A stretch of 64,000 nucleotides of DNA, taken from the NCBI RefSeq assembly GCF_051014685.1, contig NW_027478765.1, forward strand, positions 434,001 to 498,000, read 5' to 3'. Positions 23,454 to 34,625 of the stretch are shown here, in pieces. Below the pieces are notes generated by a model. It ran no database searches, was not told the origin of the DNA, and worked only from the letters and a program-made list of their open reading frames with translations. The DNA is from Ptiloglossa arizonensis (taxonomy: Eukaryota; Arthropoda; Insecta; Hymenoptera; Colletidae). Both the position numbers and the translations under genes were made by a program. Within the stretch, counting starts at the first letter, position 1. Every line of letters begins with the position of its first letter.

Positions 23454-24000
23454 CATTTATTTCTTCGTTTCTCCGTTTCTTTCTTCGTTTCTTCGTTGCT
23501 TTCTTCGTTTCTCCGTTTCTTTCTTCGTTTCCCCGTTTCTTTCTTCGTTTCTCCGTTTCTTTCTTCGTTTCTCCGTTTCTTTCTTCGTTTCTGCGTTTCT
23601 TTCTTCGTTTCTCCGGTTCTCTCTTCGTTTCTCCGTTTCTTTCTTCGTTTCTCCGTCTCTTTCTTCGTTTCTCCGTTTCTCTGTTCGTTTCTCCGTTTAT
23701 TTCTTCGTTTCTCCATTTATTTCTCCGTTTCTTTCTTCGTTTCTCCGTTTCTTTCTTCGTTTCCCCGTTTCTTTCTTCGTTTCTACGTTTCTTTCTTCGT
23801 TTCTCCGTTTCTTTTTCGTTTCTGCGTTTCTTTCTTCGTTTCTCCGTTTCTTTGTTCGTTTCTCCGTTTGTTGCTCGTTTCTCCGTTTCTTTCTTCGTTT
23901 CTCCGTTTCTTTGTTCGTTTCTCCGTTTCTTTGTTCGTTTCTCCGTTTCTTTCTCCGTTTCTCTGTTTATTTCTTCGTTTCTCCATTTATTTCTCCGTTT
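23454..24000 (+). repeat. GTTGCTCG block, copy 4 of 7 (first in domain B)
   Basis: GTTGCTCG at 23,870. Unlike the domain A copies it has the full TTTCTGCGTTTC, so it either predates the one-base deletion or belongs to a separate lineage. It also has TTCGGTTCTCTC-type changes (CCGGTTC) shared by the other domain B copies. Confidence 0.85.
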
Positions 24001-24569
24001 CTCCGTTTCTTTCTTCGTGACTCCATTTCTTTCTCCTTTTCTCGGTTTATTTCTTCGTTTCTCCATTTATTTCCCCGATTCTCCGTTTCATTCTTCGTTT
24101 CTCCGTTTCTTTCTTCGTTTATTCGTCTCTTTCATTGCTTCTCCGTTTCTTTCATCGTTTCTCCGTTTCTTTGTTCGTTTCTCCGTTTCTTTCTCCGTTT
24201 CTCGGTTTATTTCTTCGTTTCTCCATTTATTTCTCCGTTTCTCCGTTTCTTTCTTCGTAACTCCGTTTCTTTCTTCGTTTCTCCGTTTCTTTCTTCGTTT
24301 CCCCGTTTCTTTCATCGTTTCTACGTTTCTCCGTTTCTTTCTTCGTTTCTCCGATTATATCTTTGTTTCTCCATTTATTTCTCCGTTTCTTTCTTCGTTT
24401 CTCCGTTTCATTCTTCGTTTCTCCGTTTCTTTCTTCGTTTCTGCGTTTCTTTCTTCGTTTCTCCGTTTCTCTCTTCGTTTGTCCGTTTCTTTCTTCGTTT
24501 CTCAGTCTCCTTCTTCGTTTCTCCGTATCTCTGTTCGTTTCTCCGTTTCTTTCTTCGTTTCTCCGTTTC

Positions 24570-24796
24570 TTTCTCCGTTTCTCGGTTTCTCCGCTTCTCC
24601 GTTTCTCCGTCTCTCCGTTTCTCCGTTTCTCCGTTTCTCCGTTTCTCCGTTTCTCCGTTTCTCCGTATCTCCGTTTCTCCGTTTCTCGGTTTCTCCGTTT
24701 CTCCGTCTCTCGGTTTCTCCGTTTTTCGGTTTCTCCGTTTATCCATTTCTCGGTTTTTCCCTTTCTCCGTTTCTCCGTTTCACCGTTTTTTGTTCG
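24570..24796 (+). repeat. Octamer patch 1 (TTTCTCCG)n
   Basis: Nearly uninterrupted 8-bp repeat TTTCTCCG with CTCGG, CGCTTC and CGTCTC variants. It ends in the characteristic TTTTTCCC and CACCGTTTTTTGTTCG. Length 227. The 12-base half of the usual monomer is absent. Confidence 0.92.
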
Positions 24797-25100
24797 TTTC
24801 TCCATTTATTTCCCCGATTCTCCGTTTCATTCTTCGTTTCTTTCTTCCTTTCTTCGTCTCTTTCATTGTTTCTCCGTCTCTTTCATCGTTTCTCCGTTTC
24901 TTTGTTCGTTTCTCCGTTTCTATCTTCGTTTCTCCGTTTCTTTCTTCGTTTCTCCGTCTCTTACTTCGTTTCTCCGTTTCTTTGTTCGTTTCTCCGTTTA
25001 TTTCTTCGTTTCTCCATTTATTTCTCCGATTCTCCGTTTCTTTCTTCGTTTCTTAGTTTCTTTCTTCGTTACTCCGTTTCTTTCTTCGTTTCTCCGTTTC

Positions 25101-25319
25101 TTTCTCCGTTTCTCGGTTTCTCCGCTTCTCCGTTTCTCCGTCTCTCCGTTTCTCCGTTTCTCCGTTTCTCCGTTTCTCCGTTTCTCCGTATCTCCGTTTC
25201 TCCGTTTCTCGGTTTCTCCGTTTCTCCGTCTCTCGGTTTCTCCGTTTCTCGGTTTCTCCGTTTATCCGTTTCTCGGTTTTTCCCTTTCTCCGTTTCTCCG
25301 TTTCACCGTTTTTTGTTCG
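25101..25319 (+). repeat. Octamer patch 2 (TTTCTCCG)n
   Basis: Same internal order of variant octamers and same CACCGTTTTTTGTTCG end as patch 1. Length 219, one octamer shorter. Confidence 0.92.
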
Positions 25320-26899
25320 TTTCTCTATTTATTTCCCCGATTCTCCGTTTCATTCTTCGTTTCTTTCTTCGTTTCTTCGTCTCTTTCATTGTTTCTCCGT
25401 CTCTTTCATCGTTTCTCCGTTTCTTTGTTCGTTTGTCCGTTTCTTTCTCCGTTTCTCGGTTTATTACTTCGTTTCTCCATTTATTTCTCCGTTTCTACGT
25501 TTCTTTCTTCGTTACTCCGTTTCTTTCTTCGTTTCCCGGTTTATTTCTTCGTTTCTCCATTTATTTCTTCGTTTCTCCGTATCTTTCTTCGTTCCTGTGT
25601 TTCATTCTTCGTTTCTCCGTTTCTTGGTTCGTTTCTCCGTTTATTTCTTCGTTTCTCCATTTATTTCTTCGTTTCTCCGTTTCTTTCTTCGTTTCTCCGT
25701 TTCTTTGTTCGTTTCTGCGTTTATTTCTTCGTTTCTCCATTTATTTCTGCGATTCTCCGTTTATTTCTCCGATTCTCCGTTTCTTTCTTCGTTTCTCAGT
25801 TTCTTTCTTCGTTTCTCCGTTTCTCCGTTTCTCCGTTTCTTTGATCGTTTCTCCGTTTCTTTCTTCGTTTCCCCGTTTCTTTGTTCGTTTCTCCGTTTCT
25901 TTCTTTGTTTCTCCGTTTGTTTGTTCGTTTCTCCGTTTATTTCTTCATTTCTCCATTTATTTCTCCGATTCTCCGTTTCTTTCTTCGTTTCTCCGTTTAC
26001 TTGTTCGCTTCTCCATTCATTTCTCCGTTTCTCCGTTTCTTTGTCCGTTTCTCCGTTTCTTTGTTCGTTTCTCCGTTTTTTGGTCGTTTCTCCGTTTCTT
26101 TGTTCGTTTCTACTTTTTTTGGTCGATTCTCCGTTTCTTTGTTCGTCTCTCTATTTCTTTGTTCGTTTCTCCGTTTCTTTGTTCGTTTCTCCGTTTCTTT
26201 GTTCGTTTCTCCGTTTCTTTGTTCGCTTCTCCGTTTCTTTCTCCGATTCTCTGTTTATTTCTTTGTTTCTCCATTTATTTCTCCGACACTCCGTTTCTTT
26301 CTTCGTTTCTTTCTTCGATACTCCGTTTCTTTCTTCGTTTCTCCATTTCTTTCTTCGTTTCTCCGTTTCATTCTTCGTTTCTCCGTTTATTTCTTCGTTT
26401 CTCCATTTATTTCTCCGTTTCTCCGATTCTTTCTTCGTTACTCCGTTTCTTTCATCGTATCTCCGTTTCTTTCTTCGTTTCTCCGTTTCTTTCTTCGTTT
26501 CTGCGTTTCTTTCTTCGTTTCTCCGTTTCTTTGTTCGTTTCTGCGTTTCATTGTTCGCTTCTCCGTTTCTTTCCTCGTTTCTTCGTTTCTTTGTTCGTTT
26601 CTCCGTTTCTTTGTTCGTTTCTCCGTTTCTTTGTTCGTTTCTCTGTTTATTTATTCGTTTCTCCGTTTCTTTGTTCGTTTCTCCGTTTCTTTGTTCGTTT
26701 CTCCGTTTCTTTCTTTGTTTCTCCGTTTCTTTCTTCATGTCTCCGTTTATATCTTTGTTTCTCCGTTTCATTCTTCGTTTCTGCGTTTCATTGTTCGTTT
26801 CTCCGTTTCTTTCTTCGTTTCTCCGTTTCTTTGTTCGTTTCTCTGTTTCTTTCTTCGTTTCTCCGTTTATATCTTCGTTTCTCCATTCATTTCTCCGTT

Positions 26900-27382
26900 T
26901 CTTTCTTCGTTTCCCCGTTTCTTTCTTCGTTTCTCCGTTTCTTTCTTCGTTTCTCCGTTTCTTTCTTCGTTTCTGCGTTTCTTTCTTCGTTTCTCCGGTT
27001 CTCTCTTCGTTTCTCCGTTTCTTTCTTCGTTTCTCCGTCTCTTTCTTCGTTTCTCCGTTTCTCTGTTCGTTTCTCCGTTTATTTCTTCGTTTCTCCATTT
27101 ATTTCTCCGTTTCTTTCTTCGTTTCTCCGTTTCTTTCTTCGTTTCCCCGTTTCTTTCTTCGTTTCTACGTTTCTTTCTTCGTTTCTCCGTTTCTTTTTCG
27201 TTTCTGCGTTTCTTTCTTCGTTTCTCCGTTTCTTTGTTCGTTTCTCCATTTGTTGCTCGTTTCTCCGTTTCTTTCTTCGTTTCTCCGTTTCTTTGTTCGT
27301 TTCTCCGTTTCTTTGTTCGTTTCTCCGTTTCTTTCTCCGTTTCTCTGTTTATTTCTTCGTTTCTCCATTTATTTCTCCGTTT
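26900..27382 (+). repeat. GTTGCTCG block, copy 5 of 7 (shortened)
   Basis: GTTGCTCG at 27,252, preceded by CCATTT in place of CCGTTT. Displacement from copy 4 is 3,382 here but 3,542 upstream, so about 160 bases are missing at its left side. Confidence 0.8.
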
Positions 27383-27951
27383 CTCCGTTTCTTTCTTCGT
27401 GACTCCATTTCTTTCTCCTTTCCTCGGTTTATTTCTTCGTTTCTCCATTTATTTCCCCGATTCTCCGTTTCATTCTTCGTTTCTCCGTTTCTTTCTTCGT
27501 TTATTCGTCTCTTTCATTGCTTCTCCGTTTCTTTCATCGTTTCTCTGTTTCTTTGTTCGTTTCTCCGTTTCTTTCTCCGTTTCTCGGTTTATTTCTTCGT
27601 TTCTCCATTTATTTCTCCGTTTCTCCGTTTCTTTCTTCGTAACTCCGTTTCTTTCTTCGTTTCTCCGTTTCTTTCTTCGTTTCTCCGTTTCTTTCATCGT
27701 TTCTACGTTTCTCCGTTTCTTTCTTCGTTTCTCCGATTATATCTTTGTTTCTCCATTTATTTCTCCGTTTCTTTCTTCGTTTCTCCGTTTCATTCTTCGT
27801 TTCTCCGTTTCTTTCTTCGTTTCTGCGTTTCTTTCTTCGTTTCTCCGTTTCTCTCTTCGTTTGTCCGTTTCTTTCTTCGTTTCTCAGTCTCCTTCTTCGT
27901 TTCTCCGTATCTCTGTTCGTTTCTCCGTTTCTTTCTTCGTTTCTCCGTTTC

Positions 27952-28170
27952 TTTCTCCGTTTCTCGGTTTCTCCGCTTCTCCGTTTCTCCGTCTCTCCGT
28001 TTCTCCGTTTCTCCGTTTCTCCGTTTCTCCGTTTCTCCGTATCTCCGTTTCTCCGTTTCTCGGTTTCTCCGTTTCTCCGTCTCTCGGTTTCTCCGTTTCT
28101 CGGTTTCTCCGTTTATCCATTTCTCGGTTTTTCCCTTTCTCCGTTTCTCCGTTTCACCGTTTTTTGTTCG
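27952..28170 (+). repeat. Octamer patch 3 (TTTCTCCG)n
   Basis: Length 219. It corresponds to patch 1 of the preceding higher-order unit but lacks one octamer. Confidence 0.92.
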
Positions 28171-28474
28171 TTTCTCCATTTATTTCCCCGATTCTCCGTT
28201 TCATTCTTCGTTTCTTTCTTCCTTTCTTCGTCTCTTTCATTGTTTCTCCGTCTCTTTCATCGTTTCTCCGTTTCTTTGTTCGTTTCTCCGTTTCTATCTT
28301 CGTTTCTCCGTTTCTTTCTTCGTTTCTCCGTCTCTTACTTCGTTTCTCCGTTTCTTTGTTCGTTTCTCCGTTTATTTCTTCGTTTCTCCATTTATTTCTC
28401 CGATTCTCCGTTTCTTTCTTCGTTTCTTAGTTTCTTTCTTCGTTACTCCGTTTCTTTCTTCGTTTCTCCGTTTC

Positions 28475-28685
28475 TTTCTCCGTTTCTCGGTTTCTCCGCT
28501 TCTCCGTTTCTCCGTCTCTCCGTTTCTCCGTTTCTCCGTTTCTCCGTTTCTCCGTATCTCCGTTTCTCCGTTTCTCGGTTTCTCCGTTTCTCCGTCTCTC
28601 GGTTTCTCCGTTTCTCGGTTTCTCCGTTTATCCGTTTCTCGGTTTTTCCCTTTCTCCGTTTCTCCGTTTCACCGTTTTTTGTTCG
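28475..28685 (+). repeat. Octamer patch 4 (TTTCTCCG)n
   Basis: Length 211, the shortest of the nine. It corresponds to patch 2, minus one octamer. Confidence 0.92.
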
Positions 28686-31600
28686 TTTCTCCATTTATTT
28701 CCCCGATTCTCCGTTTCATTCTTCGTTTCTTTCTTCTTTTCTTCGTCTCTTTCATTGTTTCTCCGTCTCTTTCATCGTTTCTCCGTTTCTTTGTTCGTTT
28801 GTCCGTTTCTTTCTCCGTTTCTCGGTTTATTACTTCGTTTCTCCATTTATTTCTCCGTTTCTACGTTTCTTTCTTCGTTACTCCGTTTCTTTCTTCGTTT
28901 CCCGGTTTATTTCTTCGTTTCTCCATTTATTTCTTCGTTTCTCCGTATCTTTCTTCGTTTCTCCGTTTCATTCTTCGTTTCTCCGTTTCTTGGTTCGTTT
29001 CTCCGTTTATTTCTTCGTTTCTCCATTTATTTCTTCGTTTCTCCGTTTCTTTCTCCGTTTCTCCGTTTCTTTGTTCGTTTCTGCGTTTATTTCTTCGTTT
29101 CTCCATTTATTTCTGCGATTCTCCGTTTATTTCTCCGATTCTCCGTTTCTTTCTTCGTTTCTCAGTTTCTTTCTTCGTTTCTCCGTTTCTCCGTTTCTCC
29201 GTTTCTTTGTTCGTTTCTCCGTTTCTTTCTTCGTTTCCCCGTTTCTTTGTTCGTTTCTCCGTTTCTTTCTTTGTTTCTCCGTTTGTTTGTTCGTTTCTCC
29301 GTTTATTTCTTCATTTCTCCATTTATTTCTCCGATTCTCCGTTTCTTTCTTCGTTTCTCCGTTTACTTGTTCGCTTCTCCATTCATTTCTCCGTTTCTCC
29401 GTTTCTTTGTCCGTTTCTCCGTTTCTTTGTTCGTTTCTCCGTTTTTTGGTCGTTTCTCCGTTTCTTTGTTCGTTTCTACTTTTTTTGGTCGATTCTCCGT
29501 TTCTTTGTTCGTCTCTCTATTTCTTTGTTCGTTTCTCCGTTTCTTTGTTCGTTTCTCCGTTTCTTTGTTCGTTTCTCCGTTTCTTTGTTCGCTTCTCCGT
29601 TTCTTTCTCCGATTCTCTGTTTATTTCTTTGTTTCTCCATTTATTTCTCCGACACTCCGTTTCTTTCTTCGTTTCTTTCTTCGATACTCCGTTTCTTTCT
29701 TCGTTTCTCCATTTCTTTCTTCGTTTCTCCGTTTCATTCTTCGTTTCTCCGTTTATTTCTTCGTTTCTCCATTTATTTCTCCGTTTCTCCGATTCTTTCT
29801 TCGTTACTCCGTTTCTTTCATCGTATCTCCGTTTCTTTCTTCGTCTCTCCGTTTCTTTCTCCGTTTCTCCGTTTCTTTCTTCGTTTCGTCGTTTCTTTCT
29901 TCGAATCCCCGTTTCCTTGTTCGTTTCTTCGTTTATTTCTTCGTTTCTCCATTTATGTCTCCGTTTCTCCGTTTCTTTGTTCGTTTCTCCGTTTCTTTGT
30001 TCGTTTCTCCGTTTCTTTGTTCGTTTCTCCGTTTCTTTGTTCGTTTCTCCGTTTCTTTCTTCGTTTCTCCGTTTCTTTCTTCGTTTCTCCGTTTCTTTCT
30101 TCGAATCTCCGTCTCCTTGTTCGTTTCTCCGTTCATTTCTTCGTTTCTCCATTTATTTCTCCGTTTCTCCGTTTCTATGTTCGTTTCTCCGTTTCTTTGT
30201 TCGTTTCTCCGTTTCTTTGTTCGTTTCTCCGTTTCTTTCTTCGTTTCTCCGTTTCTTTCTTCGTATCTCCGTTTCTTTCTTCGTTTCTTCGTTTCATTCT
30301 TCATTTCTCCGTTTCTTTCTTCGTTTCTCCGTTTCTTCCTTCGTCTCATCGTTTCTTCGTTTCTCCGTTTCGCGGTTTATTCCTTCGTTTCTCCATTTAT
30401 TTCTCCGATTCTCGGTTTCTTTCTTCGTTTCTTCGTTTCTTTCATCGTTACTCCGTTTCTCCGTTTCTCGGTTTATTCCTTCGTTTCTCCATTTATTTCT
30501 CCGATTCTCCGTTGCTTTCTTCGTTTCTTCGTTTCTTCGTTTCTTTCATCGTCACTGCGTTTCTTTCTTCGTTTCTCCGTTTCTTTCTTCGTTACTCCGT
30601 TTCTTTCTTCGTTTCTCCGTTTCTCGGTTTATTCCTTCATTTCTCCGTTTCTTTCTTCGTTTCTCCGTTTCTTTCTTCGTTTCATCGTTTCTCCATTTCT
30701 CCGTTTCTCGGTTTCTTCCTTCGTTTCTCCATTTATTTCTCCGATTCTCCGTTTCTTTCTTCGTTTCTTCCTTCGTTTCTTCGTTTCTTTCTTCGTATCC
30801 CCGTTTCTTTCTTCGTTTCTCCATTTCTTTCTTCGACTCTCCGTTTCTTTCTTCGTTTCTCCATTTCTTTCTTCGACTCTCCGTTTCTTTCTCCGTTTCC
30901 TGGTCCGTTTCTCCGTTTATTTCTTCGTTTCTCAATTTATTTCTCCGTTTCTCCGTTTCTTTCTTCGTTTCTTCCTTCGTTTCTCCGTTTCTTTCTTCGT
31001 TTCATCCTTCGTTTCTCCGATTCTTTCTTCGTATCACCGTTTCTTTCTTCGTTTCTGCGTTTCTTTCTTCGTTTCTCCGTTTCTTTGTTCGTTTCTCCGT
31101 TTCTTTGTTCGTTTCTCGGTTTCTTTGTTCGTTTCCCCGTTTCTTTGTTCGTTTCTCCGTTTCTTTCTTCGTTTCTCCGTTTCTTTGTTCGTTTCTCCGT
31201 TTATTTCTTCGTTTCTCCATTTATTTCTTCGTTACTCCGTATCTTTCTTCGTTTCTCCATTTCTTTGTTCGTTTCTCCGTTTCTTTGTTCGTTTCTCTGT
31301 TTCTTTGTTCGTTTCTACGTTTTTTGGTCGATTCTCCGTTTCTTTGTTCGTTTCTCCGTCTCTACGTTCGATTCTCCGTTTCTTTGTTCGTCTCTCTATT
31401 TCTTTGTTCGTTTCTCCGTTTCTTTGTTCGTTTCTCCGTTTCTTTGTTCGTTTCTCCGTTTCTTTGTTCGCTTCTCCGTTTCTTTCTCCTATTCTCTGTT
31501 TATTTCTTTGTTTCTCCATTTATTTCTCCGACTCTCCGTTTCTTTCTTCGTTTCTTTCTTCGAATCTCCGTTTCCTTGTTCGTTTCTCCGTTCATTTCTT

Positions 31601-32217
31601 CGTTTCTCCATTTATTTCTCCGTTTCTCCGTTTCTATGTTCGTTTCTCCGTTTCTTTGTTCGTTTCTCCGTTTCTTTCTTCGTTTCTCTGTTTCTTTCTT
31701 CGTTTCTCCGTTTCTTTCTTCATGTCTCCGTTCATATCTTCGTTTCTCCGTTTCATTCTTCGTTTCTGCGTTTCATTGTTCGCTTCTCCGTTTCTTTCCT
31801 CGTTTCTTCGTTTCTTTGTTCGTTTCTCCGTTTCTTTGTTCGTTTCTCCGTTTCTTTGTTCGTTTCTCTGTTTATTTATTCGTTTCTCCGTTTCTTTGTT
31901 CGTTTCTCCGTTTCTTTGTTCGTTTCTCCGTTTCTTTCTTTGTTTCTCCGTTTCTTTCTTCATGTCTCCGTTTATATCTTTGTTTCTCCGTTTCATTCTT
32001 CGTTTCTGCGTTTCATTGTTCGTTTCTCCGTTTCTTTCTTCGTTTCTCCGTTTCTTTGTTCGTTTCTCTGTTTCTTTCTTCGTTTCTCCGTTTATATCTT
32101 CGTTTCTCCATTCATTTCTCCGTTTCTTTCTTCGTTTCTCCGTTTCATTCTTCGTTTCTCCGTTTCTTTCTTCGTTTCTCCGTTTCCTTGTTCGATTCTC
32201 CGTTTATTTCTTCGTTT

Positions 32218-32765
32218 CTCCATTTATTTCTTCGTTTCTCCGTTTCTTTCTTCGTTTCTTCGTTGCTTTCTTCGTTTCTCCGTTTCTTTCTTCGTTTCCC
32301 CGTTTCTTTCTTCGTTTCTCCGTTTCTTTCTTCGTTTCTCCGTTTCTTTCTTCGTTTCTGCGTTTCTTTCTTCGTTTCTCCGGTTCTCTCTTCGTTTCTC
32401 CGTTTCTTTCTTCGTTTCTCCGTCTCTTTCTTCGTTTCTCCGTTTCTCTGTTCGTTTCTCCGTTTATTTCTTCGTCTCTCCATTTATTTCTCCGTTTCTT
32501 TCTTCGTTTCTCCGTTTCTTTCTTCGTTTCCCCGTTTCTTTCTTCGTTTCTACGTTTCTTTCTTCGTTTCTCCGTTTCTTTTTCGTTTCTGCGTTTCTTT
32601 CTTCGTTTCTCCGTTTCTTTGTTCGTTTCTCCGTTTGTTGCTCGTTTCTCCGTTTCTTTCTTCGTTTCTCCGTTTCTTTGTTCGTTTCTCCGTTTCTTTG
32701 TTCGTTTCTCCGTTTCTTTCCCCGTTTCTCTGTTTATTTCTTCGTTTCTCCATTTATTTCTCCGT
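32218..32765 (+). repeat. GTTGCTCG block, copy 6 of 7
   Basis: GTTGCTCG at 32,637. It matches 36,950-37,497 at displacement 4,732, including a TTTCCCCGTTTCTCTG variant near 32,718. Confidence 0.85.
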
Positions 32766-33336
32766 TTCTCCGTTTCCTTCTTCGTGACTCCATTTCTTTC
32801 TCCTTTTCTCGGTTTATTTCTTCGTTTCTCCATTTATTTCCCCGATTCTCCGTTTCATTCTTCGTTTCTCCGTTTCTTTCTTCGTTTATTCGTCTCTTTC
32901 ATTGCTTCTCCGTTTCTTTCATCGTTTCTCCGTTTCTTTGTTCGTTTCTCCGTTTCTTTCTCCGTTTCTCGGTTTATTTCTTCGTTTCTCCATTTATTTC
33001 TCCGTTTCCCCGTTTCTTTGTTCGTAACTCCGTTTCTTTCTTCGTTTCTCCGTTTCTTTCTTCGTTTCTCCGTTTCTTTCATCGTTTCTACGTTTCTCCG
33101 TTTCTTTCTTCGTTTCTCCGATTATATCTTTGTTTCTCCATTTATTTCTCCGTTTCTTTCTTCGTTTCTCCGTTTCATTCTTCGTTTCTCCGTTTCTTTC
33201 TTCGTTTCTGCGTTTCTTTCTTCGTTTCTCCGTTTCTCTCTTCGTTTGTCCGTTTCTTTCTTCGTTTCTCAGTCCCCTTCTTCGTTTCTCCGTATCTCTG
33301 TTCGTTTCTCCGTTTCTTTCTTCGTTTCTCCGTTTC

Positions 33337-33555
33337 TTTCTCCGTTTCTCGGTTTCTCCGCTTCTCCGTTTCTCCGTCTCTCCGTTTCTCCGTTTCTCCG
33401 TTTCTCCGTTTCTCCGTTTCTCCGTATCTCCGTTTCTCCGTTTCTCGGTTTCTCCGTTTCTCCGTCTCTCGGTTTCTCCGTTTCTCGGTTTCTCCGTTTA
33501 TCCATTTCTCGGTTTTTCCCTTTCTCCGTTTCTCCGTTTCACCGTTTTTTGTTCG
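33337..33555 (+). repeat. Octamer patch 5 (TTTCTCCG)n
   Basis: Length 219, first of three patches in the third higher-order unit. Confidence 0.92.
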
Positions 33556-33859
33556 TTTCTCCATTTATTTCCCCGATTCTCCGTTTCATTCTTCGTTTCT
33601 TTCTTCCTTTCTTCGTCTCTTTCATTGTTTCTCCGTCTCTTTCATCGTTTCTCCGTTTCTTTGTTCGTTTCTCCGTTTCTATCTTCGTTTCTCCGTTTCT
33701 TTCTTCGTTTCTCCGTCTCTTACTTCGTTTCTCCGTTTCTTTGTTCGTTTCTCCGTTTATTTCTTCGTTTCTCCATTTATTTCTCCGATTCTCCGTTTCT
33801 TTCTTCGTTTCTTAGTTTCTTTCTTCGTTACTCCGTTTCTTTCTTCGTTTCTCCGTTTC

Positions 33860-34102
33860 TTTCTCCGTTTCTCGGTTTCTCCGCTTCTCCGTTTCTCCGT
33901 CTCTCCGTTTCTCCGTTTCTCCGTTTCTCCGTTTCTCCGTTTCTCCGTTTCTCCGTTTCTCCGTTTCTCCGTATCTCCGTTTCTCCGTTTCTCGGTTTCT
34001 CCGTTTCTCCGTCTCTCGGTTTCTCCGTTTCTCGTTTACTCCGTTTATCCGTTTCTCGGTTTTTCCCTTTCTCCGTTTCTCCGTTTCACCGTTTTTTGTT
34101 CG
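33860..34102 (+). repeat. Octamer patch 6 (TTTCTCCG)n
   Basis: Length 243, the longest type, with three more octamers than the 219-base type. It has a CTCGTTTACTCC variant near 34,032 where other patches read CTCGGTTTCTCC. Confidence 0.92.
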
Positions 34103-34406
34103 TTTCTCCATTTATTTCCCCGATTCTCCGTTTCATTCTTCGTTTCTTTCTTCGTTTCTTCGTCTCTTTCATTGTTTCTCCGTCTCTTTCATCGTTTCTC
34201 CGTTTCTTTGTTCGTTTCTCCGTTTCTGTCTTCGTTTCTCCGTTTCTTTCTTCGTTTCTCCGTCTCTTACTTCGTTTCTCCGTTTCTTTGTTCGTTTCTC
34301 CGTTTATTTCTTCGTTTCTCCATTTATTTCTCCGATTCTCCGTTTCTTTCTTCGTTTCTTAGTTTCTTTCTTCGTTACTCCGTTTCTTTCTTCGTTTCTC
34401 CGTTTC

Positions 34407-34625
34407 TTTCTCCGTTTCTCGGTTTCTCCGCTTCTCCGTTTCTCCGTCTCTCCGTTTCTCCGTTTCTCCGTTTCTCCGTTTCTCCGTTTCTCCGTATCTC
34501 CGTTTCTCCGTTTCTCGGTTTCTCCGTTTCTCCGTCTCTCGGTTTCTCCGTTTCTCGGTTTCTCCGTTTATCCGTTTCTCGGTTTTTCCCTTTCTCCGTT
34601 TCTCCGTTTCACCGTTTTTTGTTCG
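34407..34625 (+). repeat. Octamer patch 7 (TTTCTCCG)n
   Basis: Length 219. It is the extra patch created by the 523-base tandem duplication in the third higher-order unit. Confidence 0.92.

Larger units (their letters stand above)
23001..26474 (+). repeat. Domain B higher-order unit, copy 1
   Basis: Starts at GCGTTTCATTGTTCGCTTC (23,001). It then holds, in order, the GTTGCTCG block, TTCGTGACTCC, TTTATTCGTC, two octamer patches, a GTCCG and CGGTTTATTACTTCG segment, and TTTTTTTGGTCG near 26,107. It matches 26,543-29,840 at displacements between 3,542 and 3,366, the differences being small indels. Confidence 0.85.
26543..29885 (+). repeat. Domain B higher-order unit, copy 2
   Basis: Starts at GCGTTTCATT (26,543) and repeats the marker order of copy 1, with two octamer patches of 219 and 211 bases. 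It is about 160 bases shorter at the left. Its right part, from about 28,801, also matches 38,950 onward at displacement 10,149. Confidence 0.85.
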
